Part shown: positions 36,901-52,035 of the stretch, piece by piece
Layout: every line of letters starts with the position of its first letter
How positions within the stretch are numbered: position 1 is the stretch's first letter
NCBI GenBank assembly: GCA_014338405.1
Contig: JTDE01001527.1
Location: forward strand, 40,566 to 104,565
DNA length: 64,000 nucleotides
Direction: 5' to 3'
Source of the DNA: Paragonimus skrjabini miyazakii
Lineage: Eukaryota > Platyhelminthes > Trematoda > Plagiorchiida > Troglotrematidae
Notes under the pieces: generated by a model
What the model saw: the letters and a program-made list of their open reading frames with translations, nothing else
What the model was told of the DNA's origin: nothing
Database searches by the model: none
Made by a program: the position numbers and the translations under genes

Positions 36901-39900
36901 ACCTGATGATTGGTGTCAGTCAGATAGTGTGCGCTGACACTCATGATCGATTTCCCTTCACCTGTCTGGAACCATCCTGAATGATCTTCGATACGTCTAG
37001 ACTGAGGTCGAGTCACGCGAATAACGTAGTTTGCGGAACAACTGCAAAAGAACAAGTAAACTGCCAAAGGTGAAATACGGACCGGAACCCTGTCTCTCAG
37101 ATCTTGAATAATCAACGGAGAACACATAACTGAAACAATCGATCCATTTGTACAGGAAGTTCTACCTAAGAAACCAATAAGACAATAAGCTCGTGATTCA
37201 GCTGATACATTCTGTCCACACGGCAATCGCACGAACATTTGTAGTCTATTAAACCTTTCAATCATTTTCGATACTTGAACCGTCTCCACATGTTCCGTTA
37301 CAAATTTGTTAATGTGGTTACTCACGTGTAGAGTAAGGGATTCAAATCCTGATTCCTGTTACAAACATTTGCTAAACTGATGATTTCAGGTCGATTCATT
37401 AGTAGTTAGCACATAATTAGCCATCACAAGCACAAAAGTGAGACAATATAAGTGTTTACCAAATACAAGCTTTGTATGTGAACGCATTTATTTTGTTGGT
37501 CCATAATTGTAACAGTCCGGTAAGATTATTCGGAAGAAATATTAGTTGCACTTCTTGTTCTATGGCACGGTGAAAGCTTCTGAAATGCTACCCATCGAAA
37601 GTTACTAGTTTACTCCTCGATTTTAAGTTTATCATTCGTCACATATATGTGCGTTTATGACCACATTTTGACATAATATCATAGTAGTGGATAGCAAATA
37701 AATGGATAAAACTGTGAATCTTATTTGATTAATCTAAGAAATAGTCAATTGCACTCAACCTGAGAAACCGTGTTGTCTTATATGATATATTTCTAGGGAA
37801 GCGTTTGGCAAATGTAAAGATGTCTCTAGATGATAACTCCAATGAAGATACAACCGGTCCGGAACCCCACACAAGCATATTCAGAGGTCCGAGTGTGTTC
37901 GTCTCTTACTAGGACAAAACGATACGGCCCTAAGGACTAAGCTAACCCAGATGGTTTTCATATTAACCACAGAAGAATACGCTAAGGTACCAGGCAGATT
38001 TTGCACACAATCATCGTTGCAGCGAGCCACATGGGTATAGACTACCTGTTGACAAAATAAATCATGGTTTATCTGGAGGAATGTTGTTCATATCTGACCG
38101 CCGTCTATCAATTGATTTTCGGTAATTGTGAGCGATAGCCTTCAGAACTTTATAAATGCACAGGTAAATGCACGAAGATCATAAACAAGTGATTTTCGAA
38201 CTGGAATACACAAAATTATTAATGCAGATGACCTAACTCCTATATGGGCTCATTGTTTACACTCGTTTTACTCATATGTAGTGGGCGTGTGATACACTCA
38301 AGGAACTTCCGTTGAAATTGCGGCAGTAGGCCCCTACATTAACCGAGACAACTAGCACGGAATCAATAATCTTCCACGTTGCCAGGGTTGGTAAAATAAC
38401 ACAAGCAGAGACGAACGACTTGGTCGCGCCGTCAAAAATGTTATCACTCCGAACCCAATTAGGACGTGCTACAGTCGCACGAACAGAAAGATATCACTCA
38501 ATAAAGCCTGTGGTTGGCATGCTCAGATGTTGCAAACAAAGCGTTTCCACGGGAGGCGCAACACTGATTCCCATAGCTATAAGAACATTAACTGTGTATT
38601 TGTGTTTGAGGGATTGTCGACATCAACCCGAGGACATTGTCCAGTAAGAACCGGGTAATTTTATGGGGCCATGAAAAAGTAGACCATCGAAATTGTAACT
38701 AGTAAGCAACCCAACTGCAACAAAAGCGCTGATATAAGCAGGGCTCATGAATAAAATTTATGTCAGAGGCACATCCCATTCCTAACGATACGCACCAGAG
38801 ACTCAAGCACAGGATGGAAGTTGATCAGCAGTTCAACAACCGTACTGTTTCATATGAAGCAAATGCCACAACATTTGTCACCGCTATATCNNNNNNNNNN
38901 NNNNNNNNNNNNNNNNNNNNNNNNNNNNNNNNNNNNNNNNNNNNNNNNNNNNNNNNNNNNNNNNNNNNNNNNNNNNNNNNNNNNNNNNNNCCAGTCAGAG
39001 TAGAAGAGGAGGTCACTATTTTGAAGCAATCAAGTATAGGAGCAGGTGGTTTAACTGACGCTTCTTCAGAAACAGAGCAATTCCACTCAAGAAAAGACTG
39101 GGAAAATATGCAGAAATGTCGGGGGTTAACCAATCTATGGCACACGGTACTGTAGATACTACTTGGAAAATGTGTACAAGTAGCTTACATCGCACGACTT
39201 GTTTAGCATAGTGTAATATATTCAACAATGTACAGGCTACGGCATGAGTCAGGAGAAGTTAAAGAACCGTAACGGGAATGGATGTGGTTGATAATTATTA
39301 ATCATAAACTGAACAGGAGAACTAAACGGAGACTGAGGGCTGGGTAACAGAAATGACACCAACTGATATAGTTGTCTACCGTGTGCGAGAGATGTGCTGA
39401 AAAACTAGCCTATAAAAGTTATTAGGTAAGCAGTGAAATAACGATAGTTGTTTATGACCTGTGCTTCCAAAGCACACTCCCCAAAACGTGAATACATGTA
39501 CCATTAGTCTACGGTCAAGAGGGAAAGATTACCCGAGTACAGACTTAGTTCCATCCCAATCATGTGCAAATGGTGATAACATGTATATCGCGACTTAAAT
39601 ATCGATAAAATGTGTTTGCTCAACTTTCCCATCCTATCATGAAGCACTGGAAGTTGAATACGTATCAGACAAACGTACATATCTAAGGAAAAACCTTGTT
39701 AATAGAGGCAATAGATCCTTACCGTGGCTAACACTTAGCGTGACTGAATAACAGACAGAACAGGCGAAAGGTAATTAAACACCGTTGTGTGGATGAGTGG
39801 TGAGGAAACTAGTCACGCCTAGATCGAAAAACTGCGTCAGCTATCACATAAACTCAGTCAGTATAAAGTATCTAGTGTATACCGCAGAAATGCGGCAACT

Positions 39901-42900
39901 AGTAAGCGCAAGCTGACTAATAAGCAGCATATAGATAAGTACGTTAAGATCGGCGCATAATTGTGATTTTGTTTACCCGCAAGCCGGATTCGTTAAGCAC
40001 GTCGTTACTGCGAAAGCATCAAGAATGTGAGACGAATTGTAGGTTACGGAGACGGACTGTAATTATTTTGTTCTGTGTAATAGACAGACAAATAGAAGGA
40101 GGAACTCAATATGGTCTAAAATTCTACTTCTGGGGGCACGGGACGCTATGCAGGTGGGGATGTTATATAAGGAGATCCTCAGGGTGAACGTAAGTCCCAT
40201 TTTTCTGTAAGCTAACCGGGTTGGAAGAACTACAACGATCGACACTAGAGGCATTGACAGAGGTATTTGCGCTGCCAATTAGGACAACTTTTGACGGATT
40301 ATTGGTTGGTGTGTAGTCCGACATGATTCAATGAATGTTGTGGTTGATTCGCAGCCTAAAATTGAGGTCATCACCAAGTCGATTAGTGTTAGTCAGTTGT
40401 TTGAAAGTGTACGTCATAGAGGGTGTTGTAACTAGTATCTAGAAAAGGTGTGTAAATATCCTACACGACAGTGGTTGGTTAAAAAAACATAACATGGTTT
40501 CTTGAAAATCAGTTAGTTCCACACCAACTTATCCACTTGTTGCTATTAAATCGCAAATGTGACGGACAGAATTTAGGTAGAGGACATTAGCTATTATGAC
40601 TTCGAAAAAATCTTCCTCTTCATCTGCCACCAAACAAAATCGCTGTATAGCTCCAGGGTGTGAAATTGGATTGAAAGCTTTCTATCTAGTAGAATTGTGT
40701 CATCCTTGATGGAGCGATTAATTTTGGTATTCGTTTTATCAGGATTCCACAAGTTACAGTGCTGGATCCTCTGCTTTCAGATTGGACTGAAGTCAGTTTG
40801 CTTTCATTTTCCGGATGGTACCAAACTATTCGTTCATCTTAACTGAGACTGGCAGCTGGAGCAAGAAACTACATAACTAACAGAGCACTCAACTAAACTG
40901 TTATCTTCTGAACACAAACACATGGAGTTGCCAAGAAGCTGCAGCTAAATAACTCGTGAATAGAATAGCTTGTGTGTGTGAATGGCTCGTGGTTTCAGTT
41001 GAACGCAGTGAGTCACCTTTTATGCAGTAGGTCTAAGCCTCAGCAAGAACCATGAGGGCTCTGTCTATGCTGAACGTAGTAGCTTTTAATAAAAAGATAG
41101 GGTATGTACTACTTTAAATGTGGAGCTGAAATAATATTTGGAATTATGAGTACCGTATTCGAAATAGGAAAGGTAAATTACTGAAGCAACTTGGAGATAC
41201 TGAAAGAATTGTGTAGCAAAATTGAGTTTGAGGAGCAGGTCTTTTCACTTCTTGCAGTAAACATATAATGTAATTCGCACACAAATGTTGAAAATTACAG
41301 TATTTGCGTATTTTACCGCGAGTTATTAGAAACAGACAGATTATTTAGTCTCTGTGGTGCAGAGTTTTCTTCTGAAGCAATTTAGTTGATCTGTTCCTCG
41401 TTTGTCTGTTAACTTTGATTCATTTTTGTAGATTTTCCTCATAATAAGCCTGCCACTGTTTTTAGTAACAACACTTACTATATATTAGTGTCAAACTGAT
41501 AGTTTGTTGCTCTCTCCCGAGAATAAACCTTTTTACTCACCTGAGGTGCATCGATATCCCACATGCGGACGACTAAACAATAGTGCACCGAACTGTTTTT
41601 TGACTAATGCACAAATTGTACACGCATATGGTGTGATAGCAAAGCTACTGTTTCCGACCAACAGGAATGGTTCCTGGCGTTAATTTGCAAACTTCCGAAG
41701 GGCTAGGCACGTTACGTAGCATGATAAGAATATGATAGTCCGCGTGAATGCAAAACTTCCGTGAAAGATTCTACCACTTTGGAATGACGGCATTTTGTGA
41801 CGGAAGCAGGGATTGTACCCACACTGATTCCGGTGAATGACGGTGCAAACAATTGCACTTTTACTCTTCATTTCGGATTCAAGTATCTAGTTCACTGATT
41901 TTACACTTAGTTCCAAAGTCAGGGCATAATTGTTTACTGGTCTTTTAATTAGATCCGCTTGTAACTGGAATTGAAACGCCAATATTTCATTACACCTTGC
42001 ATGTTAATATGTTGTAAAGATTCGTGCGAATTATTGATATTTACTGCAGCTAACAATGATTAAAATAACGAATTAACGACACTTTCCGCGAATACTCCTA
42101 TCCACCCGAACTAGTTTATAAACTACTGGATTGCATATCGCTTGAATGATCCCATACCCAATCCGGTCGCGGTAGAATTCGTGAAAATCTCTTATTCCTG
42201 GTGGAGGGATGACGCAACCATGCTTGTACTTTTCAATCAAACGGACGTAGACCTCGCGGATTTCCGTGTAGACGATGTATTCTATGATGCTGGTGAAGCT
42301 GATCGGGAAGGATTACCACTTCCAATGAACAAAGCCTACGTACATAATATACGGGGTAACCGGAACAGTTGGTTGTTTTCTCGCCTCTCGTATTCAATAT
42401 GGTTTTGGTATGAAGCCTCTAAGTAACCAAAAGATACATCCATATGTGATAACTAACGTATGTACTGTGATCAAGAATAACTGCAGAATTACATAACACA
42501 CTAGAGTTATTCGGAAGTAGTCAGCTGCAGTTTCTGCAAGCTTAACCACTCTACATACCAGGCATTGTCCCTTATGAGAATTACCATGCTTTACTGTTGG
42601 GAAATGTTGGATTTTCCAAAGTTAAATTAACCCACAATGATCTTGATAATAGTGATAACTTTCCAACATATTATATGCAGGGTAGCGAAGTTTTTATTGC
42701 ATACGTAAATGTGGACGACTTTTTGCCGTACAGTCAAGTAAATGGCTGTGATTGTCATACACATGAGTGTGTCTCATGCAGAATGTATTAGACCTGGCTT
42801 CGCTGTGACATCAGGTGTGCACTTCCCAGTATACAAGTTATTTAATTCAATAAGATGGGCGTTGATGGAAGCCTTTATTCTTTTCAAGGATGTCATTGCG

Positions 42901-45900
42901 AGTATTCACTGAGTCAGACGGGGAATCCAGTTTCGGAACGCAACTTTGTTCTACCTTATTCGGTCAATGTTAACCAATGTAATTAACGCAACAGCCAAGT
43001 CACTTCCACATTCAATGCACCAGTTTTTATTTTCTGGACGACATGCCAGTGTGCTTGCCGTTTTGTGCATTAACTACTACTTATCTTCAGAAATCTTAAC
43101 GGATGTTGATCATGGATGCGCTAAAGCATGAAATTCGAATGATTATCCTGTTGCAACAGCCATTTCTCTCTCGTTGGTTTCATAGTTTTTTGTAGAATTG
43201 GCCAAAGTGGATTCATGTTATAAATAAACCATAAGATTACTGATGAGCGGTATGGGATGTCGGTGATGTTCAACCTGTATGAAAACCATAAGACAGATTT
43301 TCGCTACAATGGGCTGATCGTGATCATTGTATTTTGCAGGACTACATTACAGTAGTCAAAATGACTTGGCATTATGCTACATTCACTACAAACACCACAA
43401 GCATCTTGTCCTATACTGACAGTCCTGGCATTTGTGTACAAGAAAGTAACAACATAATAGTCAGTCATAATCATCGCACTGGTTCGCGCGATCATTTCGG
43501 AAAGTAAATATTTGTATTTGTTAACTTACTAACAGTTGACTAGTATTGGCGAAGGCGACGGAAAAATTTTCAAAGGCACCTGTATATGTATATAGGCATA
43601 TATTGTAATGATACTGGGATATTTAGATTTGCAGTGAGATAGAAATCGCTCGATAGTATCCATGTGGTTAGCAAGTTGTTAAATTGTTTGCATTGAAACT
43701 GTAGACTATCATGCATACGATTGCATTTAACCCATCACTGTAACTGTGATGTGTTAGGATTGTTGTTGTGAACGTTTACACCTTTTATCAACAGTTTTCC
43801 GGATGACCTAACTAGGAATTGCACAGTTTCGTTTCACTAGTCGTAGATATTGCCAGAAAATAATCCTTTCGTTTGCATAGAGAATAAAATTGTACTTAAT
43901 CGATTGTACGTGTTTTGAAATCCGTTCTATATAGAGATGGAAACTATCCAGGTGCCAACACGCAGTGAGTCTAGTATAGTTTTCATTATTTACGCTGAAA
44001 AGTTCTATTGTTAGAAACTGTATGCATTATAGCACCTCAGTTTATCTCAGCACTACGAATTTTACAGTTTTATTGTAATAGTTTGAGCTCATGTAAACTC
44101 TGAGTTTCTGATATGTAACACGGTTTCTCTTTCATTTTCCTGACAGATTATTTCGGACGTATTTCACATGTGTGCACAGAGATAACCCGCAGAAATCTGA
44201 CAGGTTAGTCGTGGAGGACATAGTTTGGACTTTAGTGACTGAAGTATATTAATGTGACAACATAGCACTCACTGAAAAATTTAACCACTCAATGTAACCC
44301 AGACAAAAACTACAGTGTCAACATGTTGAAAATGTTAACAGGAAGCCAAGTACATTCAACCAACGAAGTAGATAATGCAAACTTTGTCACACCGTTCTCA
44401 ATTTTGAGCACGAAAGAAACCCCAATCAGTTTATATTCTATCAGATTAACTATATATATATATATCTAGGCTCAGAAACAATAATTGGTCTCATGTAATT
44501 TTGCCGCCTTGATGAACTAGGTAAATAAACGCATTGTTTCCAATTTCGAACTGGTAAAAATCAATAGTTTTGATAAATATACTCAATAGTTCAACGTGCA
44601 AACGCCTGCAGAACTTTACTTTTTAATTTACGTTATTAAAGTACCGTAGGTTGCTAGAATGCTAGTTTTGTGCCCAGTTGGAACATGATCTTAAAGAAGC
44701 TTATTCGAATTAGCGAATGAATTTAACGGTTCACGAAGGCCAATCATCAGAAACGGAAGCCACTATTGTGTGATTGAAAATTTAGGAGTGTGTACCTATG
44801 CTAATTCTCAACCACCCTTTGTTGGACTATTCAGTGCTCCGACTGTCCGGTCCGATTGCATGGGACGGGCAGACAAAGACTGCAAATCCTGACGACTTCG
44901 ATGATGATTCCGACTTTTTCGAGAATACATTTAAACATCTTAACACAAGCGTGAGTGTTTGCTTGATCCTTTCCAAATCAGCCGCTTTTGCACAAACAGT
45001 GGTTGATACTGATCATCTCAGAAATTTATATTTGTAAACAAAGGTAGGAATACAACGTATTTCACAAATAGCTCAATTTAATAATCCATCCATGTTGGCC
45101 TACCAAAACCAGTGTTAACCGAGTTTGATCAACAGCTGATCCAAACAAGCCACTGTAACCGTAACCATGCTGGCCGACAAGTAGTTCCCTTAGCTGTGAC
45201 CCGGACTCTGATCTGATTCCAGCAGCGTAATTTATCTGGACCACTTTATGCGTGGCTACTATCCAGGAAAGTGAACTGAACAAAGTGCAATCAAGGATTA
45301 CCAAAATAACAGAGGGCAAACACTTAAACAACCTAATAGGCATGTTGTTACATTGGTCGAAATCATTTTCCACGAGATGACAATTTTTAACCTGAACCCC
45401 TCAGAAGCAATGACAATTAGTCTGTGCATTTACACAGATTTAAGATGAAGAACAAGCGCACTTCTCGGAAGACGCGTACTAAGTGTACCCAAAATCTAGC
45501 GTGACGTACCTGGAGTTGTGATGGGTAAGCCTCGAAGGTTTCAGTCAATATTATATGAATTTGCAAATTTACTCTGATTGGGATTGCAACCTTGGGATAC
45601 CAGTCAGTTGGTGGAAGCAGTATGACTATGATACACTACGTTGTGGAACTATCATATTTTTCTTTTGTCCGGTTGAGTCCCAGCCGAGCATTGTCTTATA
45701 AGTTCTGGAACAGTTACGGGAAGGTATGTTAACAGCCAGATGATATCGATCGTGATATCTGGTAGCCGAAGTACTGATGTTACAGTGCTCGTCCATTAAG
45801 ACAAACATGAATTAGATTCATCTGATGATCAGGTTATATCAGTGACAATATTCGAATAATGGTGTGAACTTGCATTTGGTAATATATTCAAAAGGTCGTG

Positions 45901-48900
45901 TATACTCACATATATTTTTATACTGCTAAAACAGTTGTACCAAACAAGTAGCCAATTCATACAACTCCAGTGTCCTTACTTGAAAATCTTAATATCATTT
46001 ACAGAAGCAGAAAAAAATGTATATCATTTGTTCAAGTGAACACCGTATATACTCAATGAACTGCTGAAAGTTTCCTGTAGTATCATAATGAACAAGGTTG
46101 TGTGACGAATGGTAGAAAACAAACAGCATTCTTCATGGTTTATTTTATAACAGGCTGATATATGAAGCTTCGTCTCTGCGAATCACATCTTCTCTGCGAA
46201 TGACTAAACTTTACTCATAATTCAGTTCAGTAGGCGGATTATTTATGGTTGAATAGTCAATGCCAGATATGCGATAAATGACTTTTGATTTTCATCGTTG
46301 TATAAAAATGGCTGGTCTAGGACCGACCCAATTGAATTGTACCGGCTAACAATTTGATCTGAAAGCTGTGGAAAGAAATCAACATTAACCCCTTGCGTTT
46401 CTGGTCAGAAAGAAGAAACTAGTCACTCACCAACATAAATTACTGATGAGTAGTTTGGCAGATTTGATAACTTAAAGGATGTCCTTTTGCGAAAAATTCG
46501 GACTTCGGTTGGATTCGAGCTTGCTGTTTCTGTAGCTGGCTCGAATTCAGCCGAAGTACAGATTTTTCGCAAACGAATCTCTTCCCCGATTGCCCATAAG
46601 ATTTTACCGATCATTTATCCAGTATTTACGCTGGACTCTCAACTGGTCATGTGGAATTTTTTACCGCAGTAATTTTCTTAGATACCAAAGTAATTCCCAC
46701 TAGAATAACATCAGTTTTGTTACAAAACTGAAGAACCACCGACGCATTTTCGGTCGACAATCAACTTCACTGTAACATCCAATTAACGTTCTGCAAACCG
46801 CATAGACTCGCCTCATCCATTACTAGCCGAATAGAAACCCAGCAGATCTGACGTTGAAACTATTTCGGAAATAAATTTTGAATGTTGCTTCTTTGATAAT
46901 AACGTTCATGAAGTATGTGCATTTGACGTTAGTATTCTCGATCGAAATATAAATATCTATTGTCTGCCAGTATTATTCAGGCGGAGGGTACAATCTTTAA
47001 GAAAATTCTAATTTCCATGCCTTTTTCGCGAAACGAGTTTTGGACTGTCCTACTCAGTTATAACCAGTTTACGCAATTAGCATATCAACACCAACATTAA
47101 CGGGGTCCTCAGTATAACCAAAAGTTGCACAGTTACGACCTAATTGCTCTGTTTTCCTTCGCATTAGGAGAGGTCTACTCCATTTTGTGTGCAAGTTTTC
47201 TACGAATAGTCTACGGAGAATTAAAATGCGCATCGAAACTATGCTATCAAATGATGATCGAACATTGTCACCAGGTTACTGAATGTCGTTTTAACCGTTA
47301 AACTTGCACTAAATGATAAGTGATATAATTACTATAGAAAACGTATACATTTTGTACTTGCAAATGCTTGCATGATTTTATGCCAAACTTAACGAGTATA
47401 TTTAACGTTACAGATTTTTACTACAATGAGCCAAATTCCGTCGCTACAAGACATTTTGGACGCAGATTTTGAGGCCGCGTATAGTTATCAAGACTTATTG
47501 TACGCAACCTACCTTGTGTATATTGGACGTGACTACTTCCAAGATAATCTTCAGATGAAGTCGGAGATGACGCATTATCTTGAACAGAATAGAAATGGCT
47601 TTGCCCCCGGTAGTGTTGCAGAACGTGAGTGGTGTTCATCATTTCGTTTGAATAACACAGTTGACTATATAACACAGAGTTATCAATAGTATTTCCGTAA
47701 CTATTATGATTGTGATCGGCTTATTGCTTCCTAAAATTCGGAACATAAAAGGAATGACGATGATTTCGACCTTCATCACGTTGATATAGGCTACATAGAA
47801 TCACATTGTGTACCACTCAGTTCGTTTGATGACTAGCCTACGTCTACAGATGTTGCTTGAAATGGGTTGCACTCATATTTCTGCTTATCAATAACGCATA
47901 TGCCAAAGATTGTCCAGTTAGCAAATTTGTGCACAACGGTAATGGGGAACCTGTACTGAAACACACAGTTAGATTAGCTGTGGTAATAACGGACCAGCAA
48001 AATTACCCACATCACGCCAGCCACTCTCAGAATCAACCTTAACGAAAGTTCACATCTATGAACAATCCACGTTTGGGATGAGGTTATGAAGAATATATCA
48101 GTCGAGCACGCCAACACACATTCAAACGTATTAAACATCATCATTTCGCTTCGATCAGAACCTTAATTACAAGGAAAATTACCAGTGCAGTTGAAGCCTT
48201 CCTTGTTGTGCACAACAATCAGATAGTTGTGCCTAAGGCGTAATCACTGGCCTCCACATTTCAAGCCACACAGTCTAAGGCAGTCGAACGGAAGATTTGG
48301 GAAGCGACTGAATCGATCGATTTGAGATTACGTAATTCAATACTGAACTAAAAAAAAGCAGTTCACCCAGGTCTCATGACTTTCACGGCATTGAGTGGTT
48401 TACAATATACACCACTGCATTCACATAGACAGTCGACTTCGGTCTGGGTAGACAAACCCGAAGCTTTGTCCACAAAAGTGAATAATTATGGTTGATTTAA
48501 TTTTTGGAATGTTGGCCAGTTTACTTCTGCTTTTTGCTCCTGAAATTACCGGCATTATCAACCTTTTGGATCAACGGTTTGAAGAGTTGGAACATCTTTT
48601 TACCCCGTCTTTATCAAAAGATTCATTGGACATAAATGCTGTTAAATGTATCATTTTATATGCCCAGTTATTCATCAGATCACAGTTTACTTTACTGTCG
48701 CGCAGATAAAATGTCTGTAAGTACCGGTCGTCTGTCACCCGAAAACCTTTTGTAAAACACTACCGTTTGCCCACATGCTCTCGGATACTGGTTGTCGTGT
48801 TTCGATAATATTGTCACCTATGTGGGTCCACGATTGACAGTGATGAAATTTCTCTGGAAAGTATGGTTGTACAGTTACCCCATACCGTATTAGCGAACAC

Positions 48901-51900
48901 AGGAGAACGTTTCTCAGATGACTGTTGTTGCTTTTCCGTTTGCCTAACTTGTATAAACATATACGCGTGAAAAAATGTCTGCGATTATTTTATTTTGAAG
49001 TCCATCAAGTCACTTTGGCACTAAGCTTATAAGTAAATTTAGAACTGATCGCCAGATAAATGTTTATGGTCAACATTTCATGGGTAGTTTGGTTCCGTGT
49101 CAGTTCCATTATGACTGTCACTGTTACGCTTAATGACAGTGTGTTTGACGTTCTGTCAATCGGCTGTCTAGCCGAGAAAATAAACCCCACATAAATACGA
49201 TATGCCTTCTTTTATGAGTATCTGTATTGACTAAATCGACATCACCTTCCAAATCAGGAAATCTGCATATTTAAATAAAGAAACTGAAGTTTTCAAACGC
49301 TAGTCAATTTTCTCATCAAGGTACGCGGATATCCATTTTGGTTAAGTTACATTTAAAGCGACAAAGGAAACGAGTGAATGTCCGGAGCTAACTAAATATA
49401 ACCTAAAAGCAAAATAAATCATTTCTGTCAACGGAAACAAACCGACTCATTCATACTTATTTGCTGAAGCATTCAGTGGTAGAAAAGCAAGACAAAATAA
49501 CGAGCAACGCTTGTCACACGCAGAAACTTGTAAACTAAGCCTTCCCATTATCTTCTTCCCACATATTCAACTTTATCACATCATAATTAGAGAAGTTTTG
49601 CATCCAAATAAATTAAAGTATACATAAGTTTACTTTAGACTATCAAACATCATATGCAACAATATCAGTACGTGCGGTCTGCGTGACAGCCAGTTATCCC
49701 AAACCATTACAAAACCCGATAAAAATATTTTGAACCAATTAATGTCAATCAGCTATAAGGTGTATAGGAAACCGAATGAAATTAGGTGGAAGTTAAATAC
49801 AACGAAGCTGCTGGTTGCAATAAGTTCAGCAACTAACACTGAAACAAACTGCAACAGTATTCCGTCAGATATGTTCAGTTAATGACCTGTCATAGTGAGC
49901 TAGTGTTACAGCTAGAAAACATGTAACGCCGGTTGCATCCGACGTAGTTGCTGCTCGGGTACTAGTTTGGAGCTGTTAACCAATTCAGCCGTGACCATAC
50001 ATTCAGGCAACGCGTTCCAAGGAGAACAACTGTGTGTCGTCAACATAACAGATGGCGAACGTGCATGCCCATGCACCTGTTGATATTGAACGGTAGTTTT
50101 AGTAATTACAGATAGTCTCGTATGGTCACAACATTTCCTGGGTCTTCTAGAGCTCACCAGGGAGTAAAACTACATCAACGATTTGACTACACTGAGTAGT
50201 TTACGAACTAGAAAAATGACTAACAAGGCTTCTAAGGTGGATACTCTCAGATTGCCGATTCTGGCTTAAAAATAGCCTGACATCTGTCCATTCACATTGA
50301 CGTTGTACTCAAGTTCAGTTAGATATTTCTTAGCTGCTTGAGTAAGCGCGCATGAGGGCTATGACTATTTAGTTTCCGCAGTAGGATGGAATGGTTGAAT
50401 TTGTCAAAAGCTTTGAAATGTTTAGTTAAACTGTCTGTGGCATCCACTCAAACGTCAGGAGAATCTCCGTTAGATTGGAGACCATTGAATGGCACGCTTT
50501 CAGTCGACTGTTTCGTCATCTCTGCACTCACCTATGAAGGCTGGTGGGATTGCGCATAGTTTCCATGTTTTTGGTAGAAAACCAGTTGACAAGGAGCGAT
50601 TGAAAGGTACCACTGGCTTGCAAATGCAGTTTTCCAAGACGAGAGAAGAAGTCACATCGTAACAGGGCGATTTGTGAGTTAGTTACTTCATCAGTTTGAC
50701 TCTGGTTAGTGATAGTGAAATTTGAAGTAATTCAGTTGAATTGCAGCCTACGTGCTGAAACGTTGCTCGTGAATGGTGGATGTGCTTATTTATATACTGA
50801 TTACACAGTGATGATCGCTCCTACATCTGCACTGGTAAGTTCACCAGAGGATTTCAGTCGCCAAACGTCGAACCTGCTCATAGTTTAGGCCTAACATTTG
50901 CTGTAGAAGGGCGTAAGATTCACCCTGAGCATTTTGCTAAGAGCGTGTTTAAAGTAAAATTTAAAATTCTGTGATTGCAGTTGTGGAAAAATTGTGCTTC
51001 ATTGCGTATTCCATGAACGCAGGTTGAGTTTATACTGGTTGGTACATGTCTTAGACTTATTGTTTCAATATTATCAAACGTTGAGTTCTAGTCCGTATGC
51101 TTCGTGGCTTTTTGCTAGACCAGGGACAAATTACTGGTCCATGGTAGTTTACGACTTTGGAGAAGTTCTCAACGATACACTACCTGTGAACATATAGGCT
51201 GGGTGTGTTGATGAGGCCAGACCATTCGACCTTGCTATGCTGTATCGGACCTGTGAAATTCGCAATGAAATAGGCATTTAGAATAAACATTTTTGTGTAG
51301 GCAGCTGAATTCAGTTGTTCGTGCTCAATACAACCAAGCGGAGCCGTAATATCTATATTGCATTTCATGTCACCTTCGGTAAGAATGGAGTCATGACAAG
51401 ACGGTGTTACATTCACGAATGACCTGGTGTTGTGAGCGACGAACGTGGATGACGCAAGGGTTATTCATTCAAGAAAGCAACACATGGGTTATGCGGTCCA
51501 ACAAGATAAGAAACAAAAACACTCATCTGCGCACGGTACTGAGCCCAGACCGTCAAAGTTGTCTCAGACGCCAATGCTCAGTTTTGTATGCGTTTCCTTA
51601 CGTACCAAGAACCATTTCATGCGATGCTGCACTCCGATGCTTCGTCTTGTATTCTTTCTTTGGCTATTTCTATGTCAAAATTCATGCTCCTGCCACACTA
51701 CTGAATAGCACCGGTGTGAGTTGTATAGCCCGATCTGTTCTCCTCAACACACTAGTGCAGTCTTGCGTGTGTTTGATTAAACCAACATCTATCATTGCTT
51801 CGAATACCTCACCGACAGTAAACGACTTTGTGGTATCGTCACAATTGCTTTGTAAGATCCCCAATTATCGACGGATGAACCCAAAATGGTAATGTTGTTC

Positions 51901-52002
51901 TACGCAGTGTGTTATACAATGCCGTATCGGCATGCCTGTTCGCATGAAACAATTTTTCATTCACACTAATCCAACATGTGAAGTTTTGGCTGAAGTTGAC
52001 TA

Positions 52003-52035
<33 letters not shown>

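Larger units (their letters stand above)
37326..42114. other. Long intron with an assembly gap
   Basis: Besides the gap and its flanking open frame, no gene or repeat is recognised. Frames at 38420-38647, 39963-40187 and 41680-41871 lack motifs. Confidence 0.35.

Noticed and set aside
40596..40860. THAP-like zinc finger (RCIAPGCEIGL, later SVCFHFPDGTK)
   Set aside because: The pieces are in different frames, spacing and the C-x2-H element do not fit, and no splice signals connect them.
45062..45373. Minus frame with LVGQHG repeated
   Set aside because: Only two imperfect copies of a short block, no family recognised, and no start or splice context.
46441..46460. CTGATGAG motif as a second hammerhead
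   Set aside because: No GAAA and no stem II or stem I partners within reach; it is part of the tRNA-like SINE flank.
51404..51892. 162-codon plus-strand ORF as a gene or exon
   Set aside because: No recognised motif, no donor in the phase needed by the flanking exons, and the overlapping second frame is equally open.
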